Below, one piece after another: positions 11,113 through 23,530 of a stretch of DNA of 64,000 nucleotides. The notes beneath the pieces are model-generated. The model was not told the DNA's origin. It did no database searches and worked only from the letters and a program-made list of their open reading frames with translations. Positions within the stretch are counted from its first letter, which is position 1, and each line of letters opens with the position of its first letter. The position numbers and the translations under genes were made by a program. The stretch comes from Pezicula radicicola. Lineage: Eukaryota; Ascomycota; Leotiomycetes; Helotiales; Dermateaceae. The stretch lies in the NCBI GenBank assembly GCA_003008705.1, contig PDUO01000036.1, positions 443,968-507,967 on the forward strand, written 5' to 3'.

Positions 11113-12599
11113 ACCACCTTTAAACACAAAGGAGTCAGTCGTGTGATAATTAGGAGGTACCGGAAACCTATCGATAGCTGGTCACTTGCCTGAACATGCT
11201 GCAAGGCTTCCTTCCTCCCTATCTCCACCTTTGGTGCTTTCGTGTGGTTGCTGAGCAGATGAGGCAAGATTACCATGTAGTCAGATTTTCGATGCACACG
11301 AATCAAGTAGCGACATCGAATACTGATAGAAGTATAGCGGAGGACTTTATCCCTCCCTTTGCCCGTCGCTGCGACTTTTAGTGTGATGTGTCATTCTGTT
11401 AGCTAATAAATAGTCTACACAGAGTTACATAGTCTGCCGCTCCGGCAGATTACCAAAAAGGGTAGTTTAACGAATAGCTGAACGTAATATTCGTTTTCTA
11501 CTAGCAATTATAGACCTATCGCTTATATTAATTACACGGACATTAAGCCCGAAAATAGCAGATGCTTGGCATCGCCTGCAACGTGGGTTTAGAGCACTAA
11601 AATATAGAACTACCCTCTTAAACTAATATAACTCTTATTATATATTAAACTAACTCGATTTAGCTTATAAATTATAAATCTTCTTTTGGGCTACTTAGGT
11701 TAACTAAGCCGAGGGTGAGCTAAGGAATAATACCTTACACTTTTTTCGCGGTTCTTTATCAAGGGAACCGAACGCTGGGCTTCGGTAAGCCTTTGCTACT
11801 ATACCAAAGAAACTTAATAGCAACCTATTTGTAGATAGCAAATACTTGAAGAACTAAAGCCAAATACTCAATCTAAGCCGTTCAACCACCAGACTAGAAA
11901 GTGGTCTTCTCTCAAGGCCCAAACATCTAGGTTTGCACTACTATTATTGCCTCAACTAAGTACTTAAGAGGTTCAATTAAGTATGCCCAGTGTAAAGTGT
12001 CCGAACAATGTCTCTGAAATCACCAGCGTATTTCGCAGCTCAAAAACTCCGTCCAATTAGCACAAAAGGCGAGCAAAGATGCGAACTTTCCGAATAGATA
12101 CGAAGGTATCGACCATCCCAAGCTTTCTTGGCATAAGCTTATCCAGAGCCCAACCCCAACAACATATCAAATGACGCTTGTAAAAGTGCCTGGTGATGAG
12201 AACGTACCAATCATATGAATTTCGGTAATTGTCAGCTTGTTTCTTGGTCGTTTATTTCATCATGTTTCTTCGTTTTAAATAGAAAAACGTGGGGTTTATG
12301 CTTCGATAATTGGGACAAAAATCATAAATGCGATCCCATGGAGTCACTTTCATATACTGTTGTTATTTGCTACGGACTGTCAGCAAACGAGGGGGGGTAA
12401 TGATGCCAAGGAGACAGAGCCAAAATTTCCAGTTTCTCTTTCATATCAACAGAAACTATACATTGAAGTCTGTTCGGGGACGTTTGCACTTTCCTGTGGT
12501 CCCCGTTCGCCGACCTTGGCTAGGTATACTTGGGGAGTTCTCGCAGATATTTGAACTACAGCATCTAGTAGATTGAGGAAGTCTTATTTCCACTTCAAG
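11113..12599. other. 1.5 kb gene-poor AT-rich stretch
   Basis: From about 11390 to 11900 it is AT-rich and packed with TA steps, like an old mutated transposon, but no transposase or reverse-transcriptase motif can be read. The right end (about 12300-12599) should hold the promoter of the secreted VOC gene. No TATA box is obvious. Confidence 0.4.
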
Positions 12600-13342
12600 A
12601 TGATGTTCAAACTAGTCTCATGGCAATGCTGCCTCTTCTCGATTCTCATCGCTACCACCTCGGCTGCTGTCACTCCACGACATATCGAGAGCAATGAAGC
12701 ACTAAATTCTCGAGTCGAAAATATCGTCGAACATTCACTTGTAACCGACACTGTAAATGTAAACCCAACCATCCGTCGCCAACCCGTAAAAATTCGCAGG
12801 ACCAAAAACTAATCGAAACACCAAACTAGGAAACTACAACAGCCAAAGTCTTCAACCATAACTTCAACCATATCGGTATTTCAGTCCCCAACATCGAGGA
12901 TGCAATCACCTTCTACACCAACATCTTTGGTAGACGACCCCTGTTGGGTCCAACCACAACAGATCGTGCAACCCAACCCAACGCAACCATCTTCCTAACC
13001 TACGGTTCAGCCCTCAACATCGTCAAAACAGCCTGGCTAGCAATGGGCAACGGAGTAGGATTCGAAGTCTTCGAATTTGTCGACCCAAAATACGAAGGTC
13101 CGACAGCACCAACTGATTCCTTCGAATATCTATATACTCGTGGAGGCATGTTCCATCTCTCGGTAACCGATCCTGATCCGGCAAGTTTGTTGACTAAGGT
13201 TGTTGCGGCTGGTGGGAAACAAGTTGGTGAGATTTTGGATTTGGGGAATGGGGATGCGGCTGTTTATATGATGGATCCTTGGGGGAATATTATTGAGAGT
13301 ATGAGTATTACTTTTGAGATGTTGATGTCGAATCGTGGATGA
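12600..13342 (+). CDS. Secreted VOC (glyoxalase/bleomycin-resistance fold) protein
   Basis: Two exons: 12600-12785 and 12830-13342 (232 aa). The 44-nt intron has donor GTAAAA, a CTAAT branch and acceptor ACTAG, phase 0. The ATG at 12600 gives a clear signal peptide (MMFKLVSWQCCLFSILIATTSAA), and a basic pro-like stretch follows to about residue 62. The VOC domain then runs from FNHIGISVPNIEDAITFYT to the end. Likely metal ligands are His in FNHIG, His in GGMFHLSV and Glu in WGNIIES. VOC proteins include glyoxalase I, extradiol dioxygenases and resistance proteins, so the substrate cannot be told. Secretion is unusual for this fold. Codon use is C-ending in the first half of exon 2 and G/T-rich in the second half, a visible switch near 13190. 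Confidence 0.8.
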
Positions 13343-13802
13343 GGTTGTGCATATACTAGGGTGTGCAGGTTGAAGATGGATTCTAGGAATAAATAAAGAT
13401 CATTTACTATTCTATTCTCCAACAATGAAGGATTTAGTTCCGGTCATTTCGCTAGTTTAATTTGATGATTAGTCTAACCTATCGATCTAGCTAATTTAGT
13501 GTTGCTATTTCACATAGGGCGTCAATAAACTAAATTGCTAAAGTTTTGCCGAGTTTATACCATATAACTCGCTTTAATTCTCTTCCCATCTATTTATTAC
13601 TACCAAAGTAAGTTAAACAAGTCGGTATGTCACTTAAGTCAAGTATGATACTCAAATTAAGCGTGTGTTGTTTGACTAATTCTGGATTTAAGCCAGCAAA
13701 GTGACAAATCGTTACCATTTCAAAGATAAAATTATTAAATGAGACAAGTCTAAAATTATTCACCTTGTCGGAACGAATACGCAAGTCCTTATCCTTCATA
13801 AT
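13343..13802. other. Intergenic DNA, no gene
   Basis: 3' flank of the VOC gene and of the MFS pseudogene that faces it. AT-rich. An open stretch of 69 codons at 13590-13799 has no features. Confidence 0.4.
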
Positions 13803-15222
13803 TCAACTCCACACCCCTCCATAAATACTGATACTAGCACAAAATATTAAAACAGCTTTTAAAGCCACTATATAAGGATCCAAAATGCGTGTGTTATCCG
13901 TTATACTTGCAGGAAGAACCATGTTAAAGCTCCGTAGAACGAATGGAATAACAGTTCCAGCATCATCGTCTCCGTGTAAACGATTCTCTAAGTTCGTTTT
14001 CAAAACATTGTGAAGAATAACGAACGATATAGCAACACCAAGAGTCGAACCGACTGTTTGAATTATGAACATTGCGGATGTTGCAAGTGCTTGGTCCTCT
14101 TGTGATACGGCATTGTTTAGAGCGATTTGATCAACCACTTTAATACTACCGAACCTGAGACCGATGATACCCACGATGAGAAAAGAATACCAAGAAGAAG
14201 TAGACAGAGAAAGTCGTAGAATTAAACCAGTTCCGGAGACAGCAAAACCATGGGCTGTGTGATTAAGTTGATAATATACGCCTTCTCGCATGAGATAAGT
14301 AGTTTAATAGTTATCGCGGCCCCAAGTATTTGTCCAACTCCATGAGCTAGAAAACCCAATCCTGCTTATGTTGTGTTATATCCAAGTAGCTGCAAGTACA
14401 TGGGCATGATATATAAGATCCCGGAAGTCGATATGTGACTGAAGGAGTATGTGAGGGCCGATCCGAGGACTGTTCTGTTGCGAAGTATATGAAGAGGACT
14501 TATGGGGTCGGTAACGAGATGTCCTTCGATATATAAGAAGACAACGAAGAATATCGATGCCAGGAGTAGGCTGACGTAAATGAGGGGACTATTCTAAGAC
14601 ACCATAGTCCCACCAGAGCCCAATCCCAATATAAAGAAAATCGGAGCTCCCATCAAAGACGAATAACCGCCATAGTAGAACTTGTGAATTCGATGATTAT
14701 TGATCCGTGTGTTTGAGGATCTGGCATAGAGTGAAAACAGAACTGTTATGATACTGATAATCGGGACTTGGATCAGAAAAGCCCATCTCCATCCCAAGGC
14801 ATCATTAACTCCACCACCATAGATGCTTCCGAGTCCAACTCCGAGTCCAATTCCGAGTCTGTAACAAAGATTCCTCGCATCCATAACAACGCTTTGCTTC
14901 TCAGCAGGCACAAGTTCCTTGAAAGTGGAAGTCGTGAGGTCATAGATAGCTCCTGCACCAATTCCTGCAATGATAAGGCCAGCTTTAAGTATGGATTCGT
15001 TGATTGCGAGGCCACATATCATAGTGACTCCTGCGAAGATTATACCGTAAATAATGAATCTGTTAAAGGTGCTGAACTTTTAGGTGTACTTGATAGATAT
15101 TGGCTGGGAGTGTAGTTTTCCTATGAAATATGCTGATGTAATCCGAGGTGAGGATTCCAAGGAACAGAAGCTGATTGATATTGGGAAGAGAAATGTTGCA
15201 ACTATAGTGGAGTCTAGGGTAA
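13803..15222 (-). pseudogene. Dead MFS drug:H+ antiporter (DHA2-like)
   Basis: Conceptual reading from right to left gives a 14-helix-type MFS carrier. TLDSTIVAT is the helix-1 signature, followed by SAYFIGKLH, then a helix pair with AGAIYDLTTSTF and VPAEKQ, then GWRWAFLIQVP, YSFSHISTSGILYIMPMY, AGLGFLAHGVGQILG and QALATSAMFIIQTVGSTLG. Stops sit inside conserved stretches: TAA at 15080-15082, TAG at 14594-14596 (where relatives have an aromatic or Gln) and TAA at 14366-14368 (a Gln or other codon in relatives). A frame change lies near 14290. No start codon is left at the N-terminus. The stops cannot be removed by introns because coding similarity is continuous on both sides. When active it would have exported drugs or metabolites across the plasma membrane. 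Confidence 0.8.
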
Positions 15223-15936
15223 CGGACAATTAGTAAGTTCAAGTGTGCAGTTCGGGTAAGACATACTTATAGTAGTGATGAGAATGCCAAACTATATGTT
15301 GTACTTAATACTTGGACTAATATAAGGGAGATGCTAGATTTACTAATATACATCTCAGAATCGGAGAGAATCTTTTATTCCGAACAAACTCTTCTGAGAG
15401 CTCTACATCTATCTAACTCATTTTAAGAACTTTACTATCCTATAATATACTGAAATTTAATAGGTACTAGTTAACTATCGTTTAAAATTCATAGACGTAT
15501 ATCACGCATTCATAATGATAGGTAAATGATATAAGAATTAAACACGAATTTAAAACTAAAATTCAGAAATCGATTACTTTTAGTATTTAATAAAAGCAGA
15601 CGGCTTGTTTATAGCAAGGCTGATTATCTAGAACGTCTGCTTCTTAGAAGGAGGTACGACTGAAAAGAAGTGTTACCTGAGCCGAGCCCTGAGCATGCTG
15701 ATAAGTCAGTTGGATTATGCTCAGGAGGACCTCTTCTGGTTGCCTGGAGAATCGGGTTACAGTTTCCATGTTATCTAGATATAGATCTTGCTAATGCCTG
15801 CTGGTCTAGAACACAGCCACGTTTCTAATCTATTATAATATCGTGCATCGTGCATCCACATGCGATATGAACTTCTGCCTAAAAATTGATACCGGCGGTC
15901 GAGTTCGCTGTCGCTTTTCCTCCACATCTTAATGCA
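15223..15936. other. AT-rich intergenic DNA upstream of HET gene
   Basis: No gene. From 15340 to 15600 it is strongly AT-rich. The right end should contain the promoter of the HET gene. Confidence 0.4.
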
Positions 15937-18451
15937 ATGAACGCAGGAACAAATACCGCCTACAACAATTCAGATATAATGAACCCGAAACTATGTGAAA
16001 GATGTTCGGTCATCCAATTTTGCGATAGATGCCTCGAACCTTATCTCGTGAAGGAGGATGGCGGCCCAGTGTCTTTGAGCATTTCGCCGACTCAAATCGG
16101 CAGGGGCATAAAAATTCCGCTTGACTATGAATTGCTTGACATCTTGCCGAACTTGGTCTGCTTGCAACAGAGTGCAGATCGCGGCTGTGTTTTCTGCTCT
16201 GCTTTACGACATGAGATCACTCGGGCCAGATTCGACTATCATGGTTACGTTAACATTCGACTGGCCTACCACTGGGGAAACGATGGTTTTATGGGACTAG
16301 GACTCGCAGCTTTGGTGATAGAATTGCAATGGCGTCCCGATATCCCATCAATACCACCCGCCTCTGCTCCACCAGATATCTTACGCGATTGCGTCATATT
16401 TGCTCTTGAAACTGACGATGGTGAGTCTTGCACAAGTCCGCCAGGTATATAAATTGTACAAAAGCAAAGGCTAACCTCACTTTTACGCGCGCAGTTACCG
16501 TCGCTTCGTGGCTACAAATCCCCCGACTTCGAAGAGAGCAAATGCTGTGCGAAGAAAACATTCAATTTATGAAGCAGTCTGTAAACAGATGCACGTCCGA
16601 GTGTTGTCATTCTGAAACGACCGATTTCATCCCTACTCGCCTTCTATATCTTGAGCCAGAGCCGTATTCTGACTACGTCCGTCTGATTGTCGCTTCAGAA
16701 ACAGTAGGGCATCTCTCCATCGATATCAAAAGTTTTAAATATGCGGCACTCAGTTACTGTTGGGGCTTACCAAGCGATGGAGATTCGCAGATCTGCACAA
16801 ACAAAGACAGCCTGGAGGCTCGAAAAGGTGGGATCAAAGAAAGTTCGATGCCCCCCGTTCTACGAGACGCCATCCGGGTTTGCAGATCCTTGTCAATCCA
16901 ATATCTATGGATTGACTCTTTGTGCATCATACAGGATGATATCTCCGACTGGGAGAGAGAGAGTGCCCTAATGTCTCATGTCTATAGCCACGCTCTTGTG
17001 ACTATTTGTACCCTGAGCTCAACATCATGCCGTGAGGGCTTTCTCAGAAGAGATCGAAGGCATATCTCGATCCCTTTCACCTCGCACTTATCCCCGAGCA
17101 TTGTTGGTCAGTACAGTTTAGTTGCATCCGGTACCTGCCGCGACTGGGTTCTCTTTGGCTGGCCAAGTTTGGACGAAGAACATTCAGTTTGGGCTAGCCG
17201 AGGATGGACAGTTCAAGAGTCTATAATGTCGTCTCGGAAATTGCTTTTTGGAGATTCAATGATAAACTTCCAGTGCGATAATATTGTGGCCTCTGAGACT
17301 GGATATTGCAAGACAGGGACGCCAACAGCTATATTTAGAGTGGAAAGGTCGAAAATGAATAACCAACCACTCGACTTTGGCGCGTGGGACCTCGAGGTTT
17401 TGGAGAACTATGGGAAGAGAAATTATACAAATATACAAGACAAATTGCCAGGAATTTCAGGAATGGCAAAAGTAGCTTCGGATCGATCCGGCGACACATA
17501 TCTCGCAGGACTATGGAAGAGAGACCTTCCATATGCATTAATGTGGTTTCCCTATTGTCACTCGACCGCCGAATACAATATCGAGCTGCAGGAACTTGTC
17601 GATAAATTGTGCTGTCCGAGTCCATATATCGCGCCGTCGTGGAGCCCTATTAGGTTGATGGGTGTTAGATTTGAAAGGGGATTAAGGTTTTCCAAGCCTT
17701 CATTTTTCAGAGATTTGACGTCAGCAGAAAGTATTGTTATCGAGGCATGGACAACTCCTGCCGGTCAGGACCCCTGTGGAAAGATCCAGGACGGTCTGAT
17801 ACGAATACGAGGACGACTTGCAGGAGTACCATCGGATATTATTCCCCTTCCTTGCCACAGATTCCTCCCGAGGTTATGGTACTTTGAGGACAAAGGACGC
17901 ATTATCGCATACTGCAATCTGGATTGTTTGCCTAAGAGCAACGTGTACCCTCGAAGAGAGTTACGCATGTTAATGCTTGTGAGCTCTGAAGGGTCTGAGT
18001 CTTGGCGAGCTCTCGTTCATCAGCATAATAGGAATTTCACTTTAGAATGCTCGTGTGGATGTTCCTATCTAGAGGACGCAGTTTCCGATGATTCAGCTTC
18101 AGGTAAGCATCTTGCTCCTCGCAGCCCTTCAACAAGAAAATAAGATTGTAAAAACAACAGTAGCCCATGTTTCTGACGAAAGCATGTGTAGCGCTCAATC
18201 ATGAACAACCCCCACGCAGCATCAGTGATGAGGGGAATAGTGACGCCAGCGCACCTTCTCTCGACTCTTGCAATCTATCTAGTGGCTGCTCTCAAATCCC
18301 ACAATACAGGAATGTGTACGGGCTTCTCTTACATCCAACACGTGAAGCTGATAAATACGTTCGAGTGGGTGTCTGGGCGTCGATTGCTGGGGATGGAGCG
18401 GGAATGAGGTATTTCCAGCAGTTTGAGAGCACAGAAGTTGAGATTGTATAG
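15937..18451 (+). CDS. HET-domain protein (heterokaryon incompatibility family)
   Basis: Three exons: 15937-16420, 16495-18102 and 18192-18451 (783 aa). Intron 1 is 74 nt (donor GTGAGT, acceptor GCGCAG). Intron 2 is 89 nt (donor GTAAGC, CTGAC branch, acceptor GTGTAG). All phases agree. The N-terminus has paired cysteines (LCERCSVIQFCDRC) and a later CVFC. The HET core lies at about residues 240-345 with YAALSYCWG, YLWIDSLCIIQD, WERESALMSHVY and CREGFLRRD. It is followed by ASRGWTVQESIMSSRKLLFG, DKLPGISGMAKVASD, YLAGLWKRDLPYALMW and PYIAPSWSP. The last exon ends YVRVGVWASI, a normal end for the family. HET proteins trigger cell death when fused cells differ at incompatibility loci, but the partner locus is not visible here. 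The in-frame ATG at 15937 was taken as start, since the codons upstream of it have none. Confidence 0.85.
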
Positions 18452-19660
18452 CAGTGATGATGCAAAAGTTCTTTTAACGACTCGAGGTCGTTGGCGAGAT
18501 GCTATACTAATTCTTTTGGCGGGTCGAGGTCGTCGGGGCCAGCACTAGACTTTGCTTTGGCGAATCTATTTATTAGGTCAAGAACCACGTGCGGTTAAGA
18601 AGACGTAACTCACTAATAAAAGTTATCTACTTACCTTTAATAAGCCCTTCGAGACGGAGTCCCTATACAGCTTTAAACTTTAGAGCTATTAATATAAATT
18701 AGATTCTTAGACCCTTTTTGTCGAGCTCCTTGAACAAATTTCTTAGGTCCTTTATCCTAGGTATCTGTATCAAAGGGAATAATAGCTAAGGATAGCAATA
18801 GAAAGAAACCAGTAGTTTGCTAAAATAAAAAATTGTAATGTATATATAATTCGGAGGCGGATAAAGAAGAGTCTAGTGGAAGGTATACGAAAGAGCAAAG
18901 ATTTGGGAGGGAGGTGACGCGAGACAATACTATCTTGCGAGAAGAATCTACCTTATGACATTGAAGAATGTATTTTTAGGAGAAAAGGGGGGTGGGGGGG
19001 GGATCCTGTTTAGGCTCCTTAGGAGCCGACTTAGTCCCCCCGAACATAGTCGTGTAGAGTTGACAACTTTTGTACGGTAAAAAAGCCGAATAGTAAGCAA
19101 ATTATGATTAGTCACTAAAAGGGAGAGCAGGAACATAACTAAGCAACCTAAGTAGAGGGTGAGGCGAGGGTGAGGAGCGCCTATGCAGAACGGCGGTAGT
19201 AACTAACCGCTTTAGAAGGAGGGGACCTCTCCCGGTCCCGATCCTCCTCACGAATCTATGTTTTCATGTGTTAAGAAAGGGGCTCCGATCAGCCTCTTGG
19301 CATCGAGTGTGCCATGCCATCCCCTTTGTGCATACAGTACATTGCAACTTTCTCACGGTTGTAGTCGTTTTACCGATTTATGTGTGACTAAGCAGCGAAC
19401 CTTCGAAAATGAAAAAGTCAGTCCTGTAATAATAAAATATATTGTACCGGCAGTTCTGTTTCTCCGATAACCCTAACCCTAAGTCTTGCGAACGACTAGC
19501 CTTCGAAATCTGTGTGCATATCAGCCACACACAACGCTGGTCTTGCCTCTATTTCCTACGCAGGGCTTCCACCTGGAGCGACCTACATGATCTTGCCCAG
19601 TACAGTACTGCTCAGCACACGTCCAAAGAAATCTTTCCAAATTCACCACTTTGACTCACG
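18452..19660. other. 1.2 kb non-coding stretch with short repeats
   Basis: No gene supported. Two imperfect copies of a TCGAGGTCGT-containing word lie near 18481 and 18524. A G-run lies at about 18990-19003. A short telomere-like TAACCCTAACCCTAA run lies at about 19467-19481. The last 200 bases should hold the promoter of the GrpB-family gene. Confidence 0.45.
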
Positions 19661-20281
19661 ATGCCACTTTCTCCCGAGGATATTATCAGGGATTACGTTG
19701 ACGATGGAAGTTCCACAGAATGGGTGAACCAGCGCAAGTCTAGAGTAAAGATAGCCATCGTCGAGCCCAATCCGGCGTGGCCGCAACGATTCTTAGACAC
19801 CAAAGCCCGGATTGAAGCTGTGCTAGGCTCGACCGCGGTCGCCATTCTTCATTCAGGATCCACCAGTGTTTCAGGTCTGCCGGCAAAGGATATTATTGAC
19901 ATCGATCTGGTAGTAAAGGACATCAAGGACGAGGACTCTTACGTTGAGGCTCTCAAGCGCTTGGGCTTCCTATTCCTCCTCCGTGAGTCGGACTGGCATC
20001 AACATCGCTTTTTTGTTGATGAAGGAGACCGCCCTGGTGCATATCCTATCAATCTCCACGTCTTTGGGCCGGATTGCCCTGAGGTCGAGAGGCACCGGAT
20101 TTTCCGCGAATGGCTCTTAAAGTCACCAGAGGACCTGCAGCTATATGCGACAGTCAAGCGTGAGTGTGCTGCAGCCTCCGAAGCAGCAGGTGAGTCAATG
20201 CAAGAATACACCCTGCGAAAGGAGGAAACAATACGAGAGATCTTGAACAGGGCATTTCGCGATCTGGGCTACATCAAGTAA
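19661..20281 (+). CDS. GrpB/UPF0157-family protein (nucleotidyltransferase-like)
   Basis: One exon, 206 aa. It matches the GrpB (UPF0157) family along its whole length: VEPNPAWPQRF, then AILHSGSTSVSGLPAKDIID with the nucleotidyltransferase-like GSTS...D-x-D core (IDIDLVV), then the HRFFVDEGDR and INLHVF strand and REWLLKSPEDLQLYATVK near the end. The family is widespread in bacteria and patchy in fungi, with no settled function. A single-exon gene of bacterial-type length flanked by repeat-rich DNA fits an old horizontal transfer, but the G/C-ending codon use does not differ clearly from its neighbours. Likely cytosolic. No signal peptide. Confidence 0.85.
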   Translation: MPLSPEDIIRDYVDDGSSTEWVNQRKSRVKIAIVEPNPAWPQRFLDTKARIEAVLGSTAVAILHSGSTSVSGLPAKDIIDIDLVVKDIKDEDSYVEALKRLGFLFLLRESDWHQHRFFVDEGDRPGAYPINLHVFGPDCPEVERHRIFREWLLKSPEDLQLYATVKRECAAASEAAGESMQEYTLRKEETIREILNRAFRDLGYIK

Positions 20282-21554
20282 TGCGATAACGCCTGTTTCC
20301 GCCATAGATCAGAAAGTATCGAAATGAAGCACTTGAGCTGGAATAGATAGCGGCCTTAGACATGGAGAATAAACTGAAAGGAGGCTCTGCGACGCAAGGA
20401 GCCCTAATTTAAGCTATTAAATCAAGGTATTAGGGAGCTGAATTAGTTGTATTATTCCCTATCTCTCTACCTTTCTTCCTTATATTTAAGACGTCTTCGA
20501 GTGTTTGCCTTCCTATTCTGTTCCCTATAAATCGATAGGTAAGGGATTGCACAAAGTCTTTGGGTTGTTAGAGTTGATAACAGCTAGAGCAATAGCTTTT
20601 AAAATTATCTTCCTCTTGCTCTGTAACAGGCGTAGTAGAGCTTATAGAGCCTATAATAGGGTCCGTAATACCTGTCAAGCCCGTCGAGCCCGTAGAACTA
20701 CCCTATATAGACTCCTGCCCTTGTTCTTGTTCTTGTTCCTTAAGTAGCTGCTCTAGCTCAAGCCTCTCCTTCTCTGCATCCTCCCAATTTAGCCACGATG
20801 TGCTTACTCACCAATTATGTATTTGATTGATGCTAACCCGCCAATTTTACATAAAGGAACCTGTCTTTGGGGCGCTTGTCTAGTTTAAAGATACTCAATA
20901 TTCCTCGAGTGCTATCCCATAAGAAGCATTTTTATTCGTGGAGACAACCTTATAGTGGAATAGTGGAATGATGGACCGATAAATTTGTCTTCATATGTAT
21001 ATGTCGGAACAAATTACTTCACGCTTTACTACATTTTACTATGTTTTTGATGCTACAGCACAAGTCTAGCCCAAAGGGGACTAGCCCCTTGGTTTCATGT
21101 GGTTATAAGACCACATCTCTTGTAGATAGCTTCTTCCTATAGATAACTAATCAACACCTTTCGACAATAAGCATACTATGTGAATAAACCACTAGTCTGC
21201 CCGTCGAGTAGTTGATTAAATCAACCGACAGTATAATTCTCCCCGCATGGGCTTGGGAAGTCAAGAATGTCTCCAGTCAATAGAGTAGACTTTGCCGCTC
21301 TTGATATAGAAATCTTAGGACGTCTAATTTGTATTAGTTTGTTCTTTTCTGATAAACCTTTCCCTTAGCGGCGCGAGCCAACGTACACAAAGTTGCTCCT
21401 AAAGAGTTCTGTGAAACTTATTATATAATAAAGTAAACTATTTTATTTAATATTAAAGACTTTTAAATGTTTTAGTTAAATAATTATTATTTCACAATCG
21501 AGAAGGAGGAATCATAGCTGAAATCCTATGTATTCAAGCCACTTTCGTAAATAT
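20282..21554. other. 1.3 kb gene-poor DNA
   Basis: No gene supported. T-rich around 20450-20500, AT-rich around 21410-21500. An 80-codon open stretch at 20505-20747 is Arg/Leu-rich without family features. Confidence 0.4.
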
Positions 21555-23530
21555 TCAAATAATCGTAATCCGTTTTTTTCTAGCATTTCTTTCACCAAGC
21601 CAGGCGGGGTCAATCGTGGCGATGCCAATTCGCATATATTCCTCCAAATTTCTAGATTTGCTTAGAACTAAGACGTTCTCATGCCCATGCAGCGCACACA
21701 AGCATTCAACTTCCTGCGTCGACTTGGCTGTAGGGGCGTATTCTGCTAGATCTAGTATGAACGAGCCCATTGACTTACCATCAGCGTGGAGGTCCATCAA
21801 AAGATGAGCTTCAACGTTTTGTCGACTCATCTTCGCTCTCTTTAGCCAGCCTGTAACTTCCATGTGGCCACCCTTAAGTCGTCCATAGGGGTTTTGCCCC
21901 TCAGGGGAAAGTTGGAAGCGGACGTCCTCTAACGCAGCACTCTTGATCGGCTGCACATTATTGGTGATACCATCTAGCATTTTCTGGGGAGCTAACATCT
22001 TGATACTTCCAATCATGGAAGTCCAGCTCCAAGAGGGAGCGATGTAGTTTTTCGGACGAGAAAGACAACCGGCGTAAGACGGAGCCCAGAGTAGGCCTTC
22101 GGCAACGCTTCCACTGAAAATACCCGCGTAGTATTCCTGCCCGTATCGTTGGCTAAAATGCAATGCAAGACCAGACAAAGCAGGAAGCTTGTCAGACTCA
22201 AAAGTCAGGTTCCGATAAGAGTACAATTGTGCCGATCCAAGCCAGTGGTCGCTGAATTCTCGGTCTTCCCAACTTCCAGAATCTTTAAAGCGCTCGAAAT
22301 TGGTCTTGATGTCCCGATTGACTTCAAAGACCTGTAATGATTTGCATTGCTTTGATTTGTAAGAAAATCATCGGACTATCTCATGAGTTCACTTACCCAT
22401 AACACCTGGTCCGGAGCGTATATTATCTTCCTTCGGGACAATAACTCTTCCTGCAGTACCCAACCTCTGGTTAATAGATCCAGATTATCGGAAATGTATG
22501 GCTGCCGATATTGGATAAACCAGTTTCCTTTCATTCGCCAGTCTTCATCATAATAGTCCATCTTTACTGTCGGTAACCGTGACAGTTCTGGTATTCTGTG
22601 GAGAAAGCCTTCGGGAGAGTCTTCCTGGTATATCTTTTTTGAAGGTATCGGAGTCGTAGCTGACATTATAGTAATCGTAGCCCGATAATAGATTTGTCCC
22701 ATTAACACAGATTGTTGGTCCCAGTCTGCAGGGTCGTCCTGGATGATACACAAGGAATCAATCCACAGATATCGGAACCCTAATTCTCTGGATACAGTGA
22801 CAGCATCTTGGAAAGTTTTAGGCATATCCTCAAGAGACATTGCTCGTTTGCGGTTCTTGATGGTACCCCGAGTCGTCGTGTAGTGTTTCGACGGGTCTGT
22901 AGGCCATCTATGGCTTAATGCGACGTACTCTCCTTCACTATCTGGGGATTCAAATAATCGAATTGTCGAGTCAGTGCATGTACCGACATCAACCACGCGA
23001 CGTGGAAGTTTTGAAGTCTTTTTCAGGAGTGCATCCTTGGACTCTTGTCCCATTCGGTCGATTCTGCAGGCTGGATGATTACGTTTGCATTCCTCCAGCC
23101 ATGTAGCAATCATCTTGAAATGCCCTTGGCTATCAGGTTGAAGTGGGAGTCTCCCAGCAACGGCATGAGACATTGCTGCATCAGATTGCGGATCGGCAAA
23201 AGCACGCAGAACCGTAAAGCTTTCTCCGCACTGAACAACGATTTTATGGACCTGCGGCGCATCGATTTGTAAGTCGAAGTACTGGTCTAGGGCACTCCCG
23301 ATGAGAATGGGAAGATCTGGCTGGAGTTGAATACTTGGGTTGTGTCTGTTGTCAAGTAAAGAATTGCACATTAGTCGACATAATTCGCATTCATGGCTCG
23401 AATCTTGTAGAGCTAGAAAGCTTCGATAGTGTGGACTGCAAGTTTCTGGCTGGGCCACATTCGCGCCATTGAATTTGATTGGCCTTAGACTCCATGGTGT
23501 GACTTGTTCACAAAGTGAGCAGAGAGGCAT
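21555..23530 (-). CDS. HET-domain protein
   Basis: Two exons: 23530-22397 and 22331-21555 (636 aa). The 65-nt intron has donor GTAAGT and acceptor TACAG, phase 0. The N-terminus has Cys pairs (PLCSLCEQV, HECELCRLMC) and LEECKRNHPACR. The HET core is at about residues 201-300, with YVALSHRWPTD, MPKTFQDAVTVSRELG, RYLWIDSLCIIQDD and DQQSVLMGQIYYRAT. Next come TRGWVLQEELLSRRKIIYAPDQ, LYSYRNLTFESDKLPALSGLA and PKNYIAPSWSWTSM. The end has EEYMRIGIATID. The architecture and size match an intact HET incompatibility protein. It lies between the GrpB gene and the DUF3883 remnant, which shows no partner relation. A role in non-self recognition or cell death is inferred from the family. Confidence 0.87.

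Noticed and set aside
19467..19481. Telomere-like TAACCCTAACCCTAA, possible former chromosome end
   Set aside because: Only about two and a half units. This length is expected by chance or from repair.
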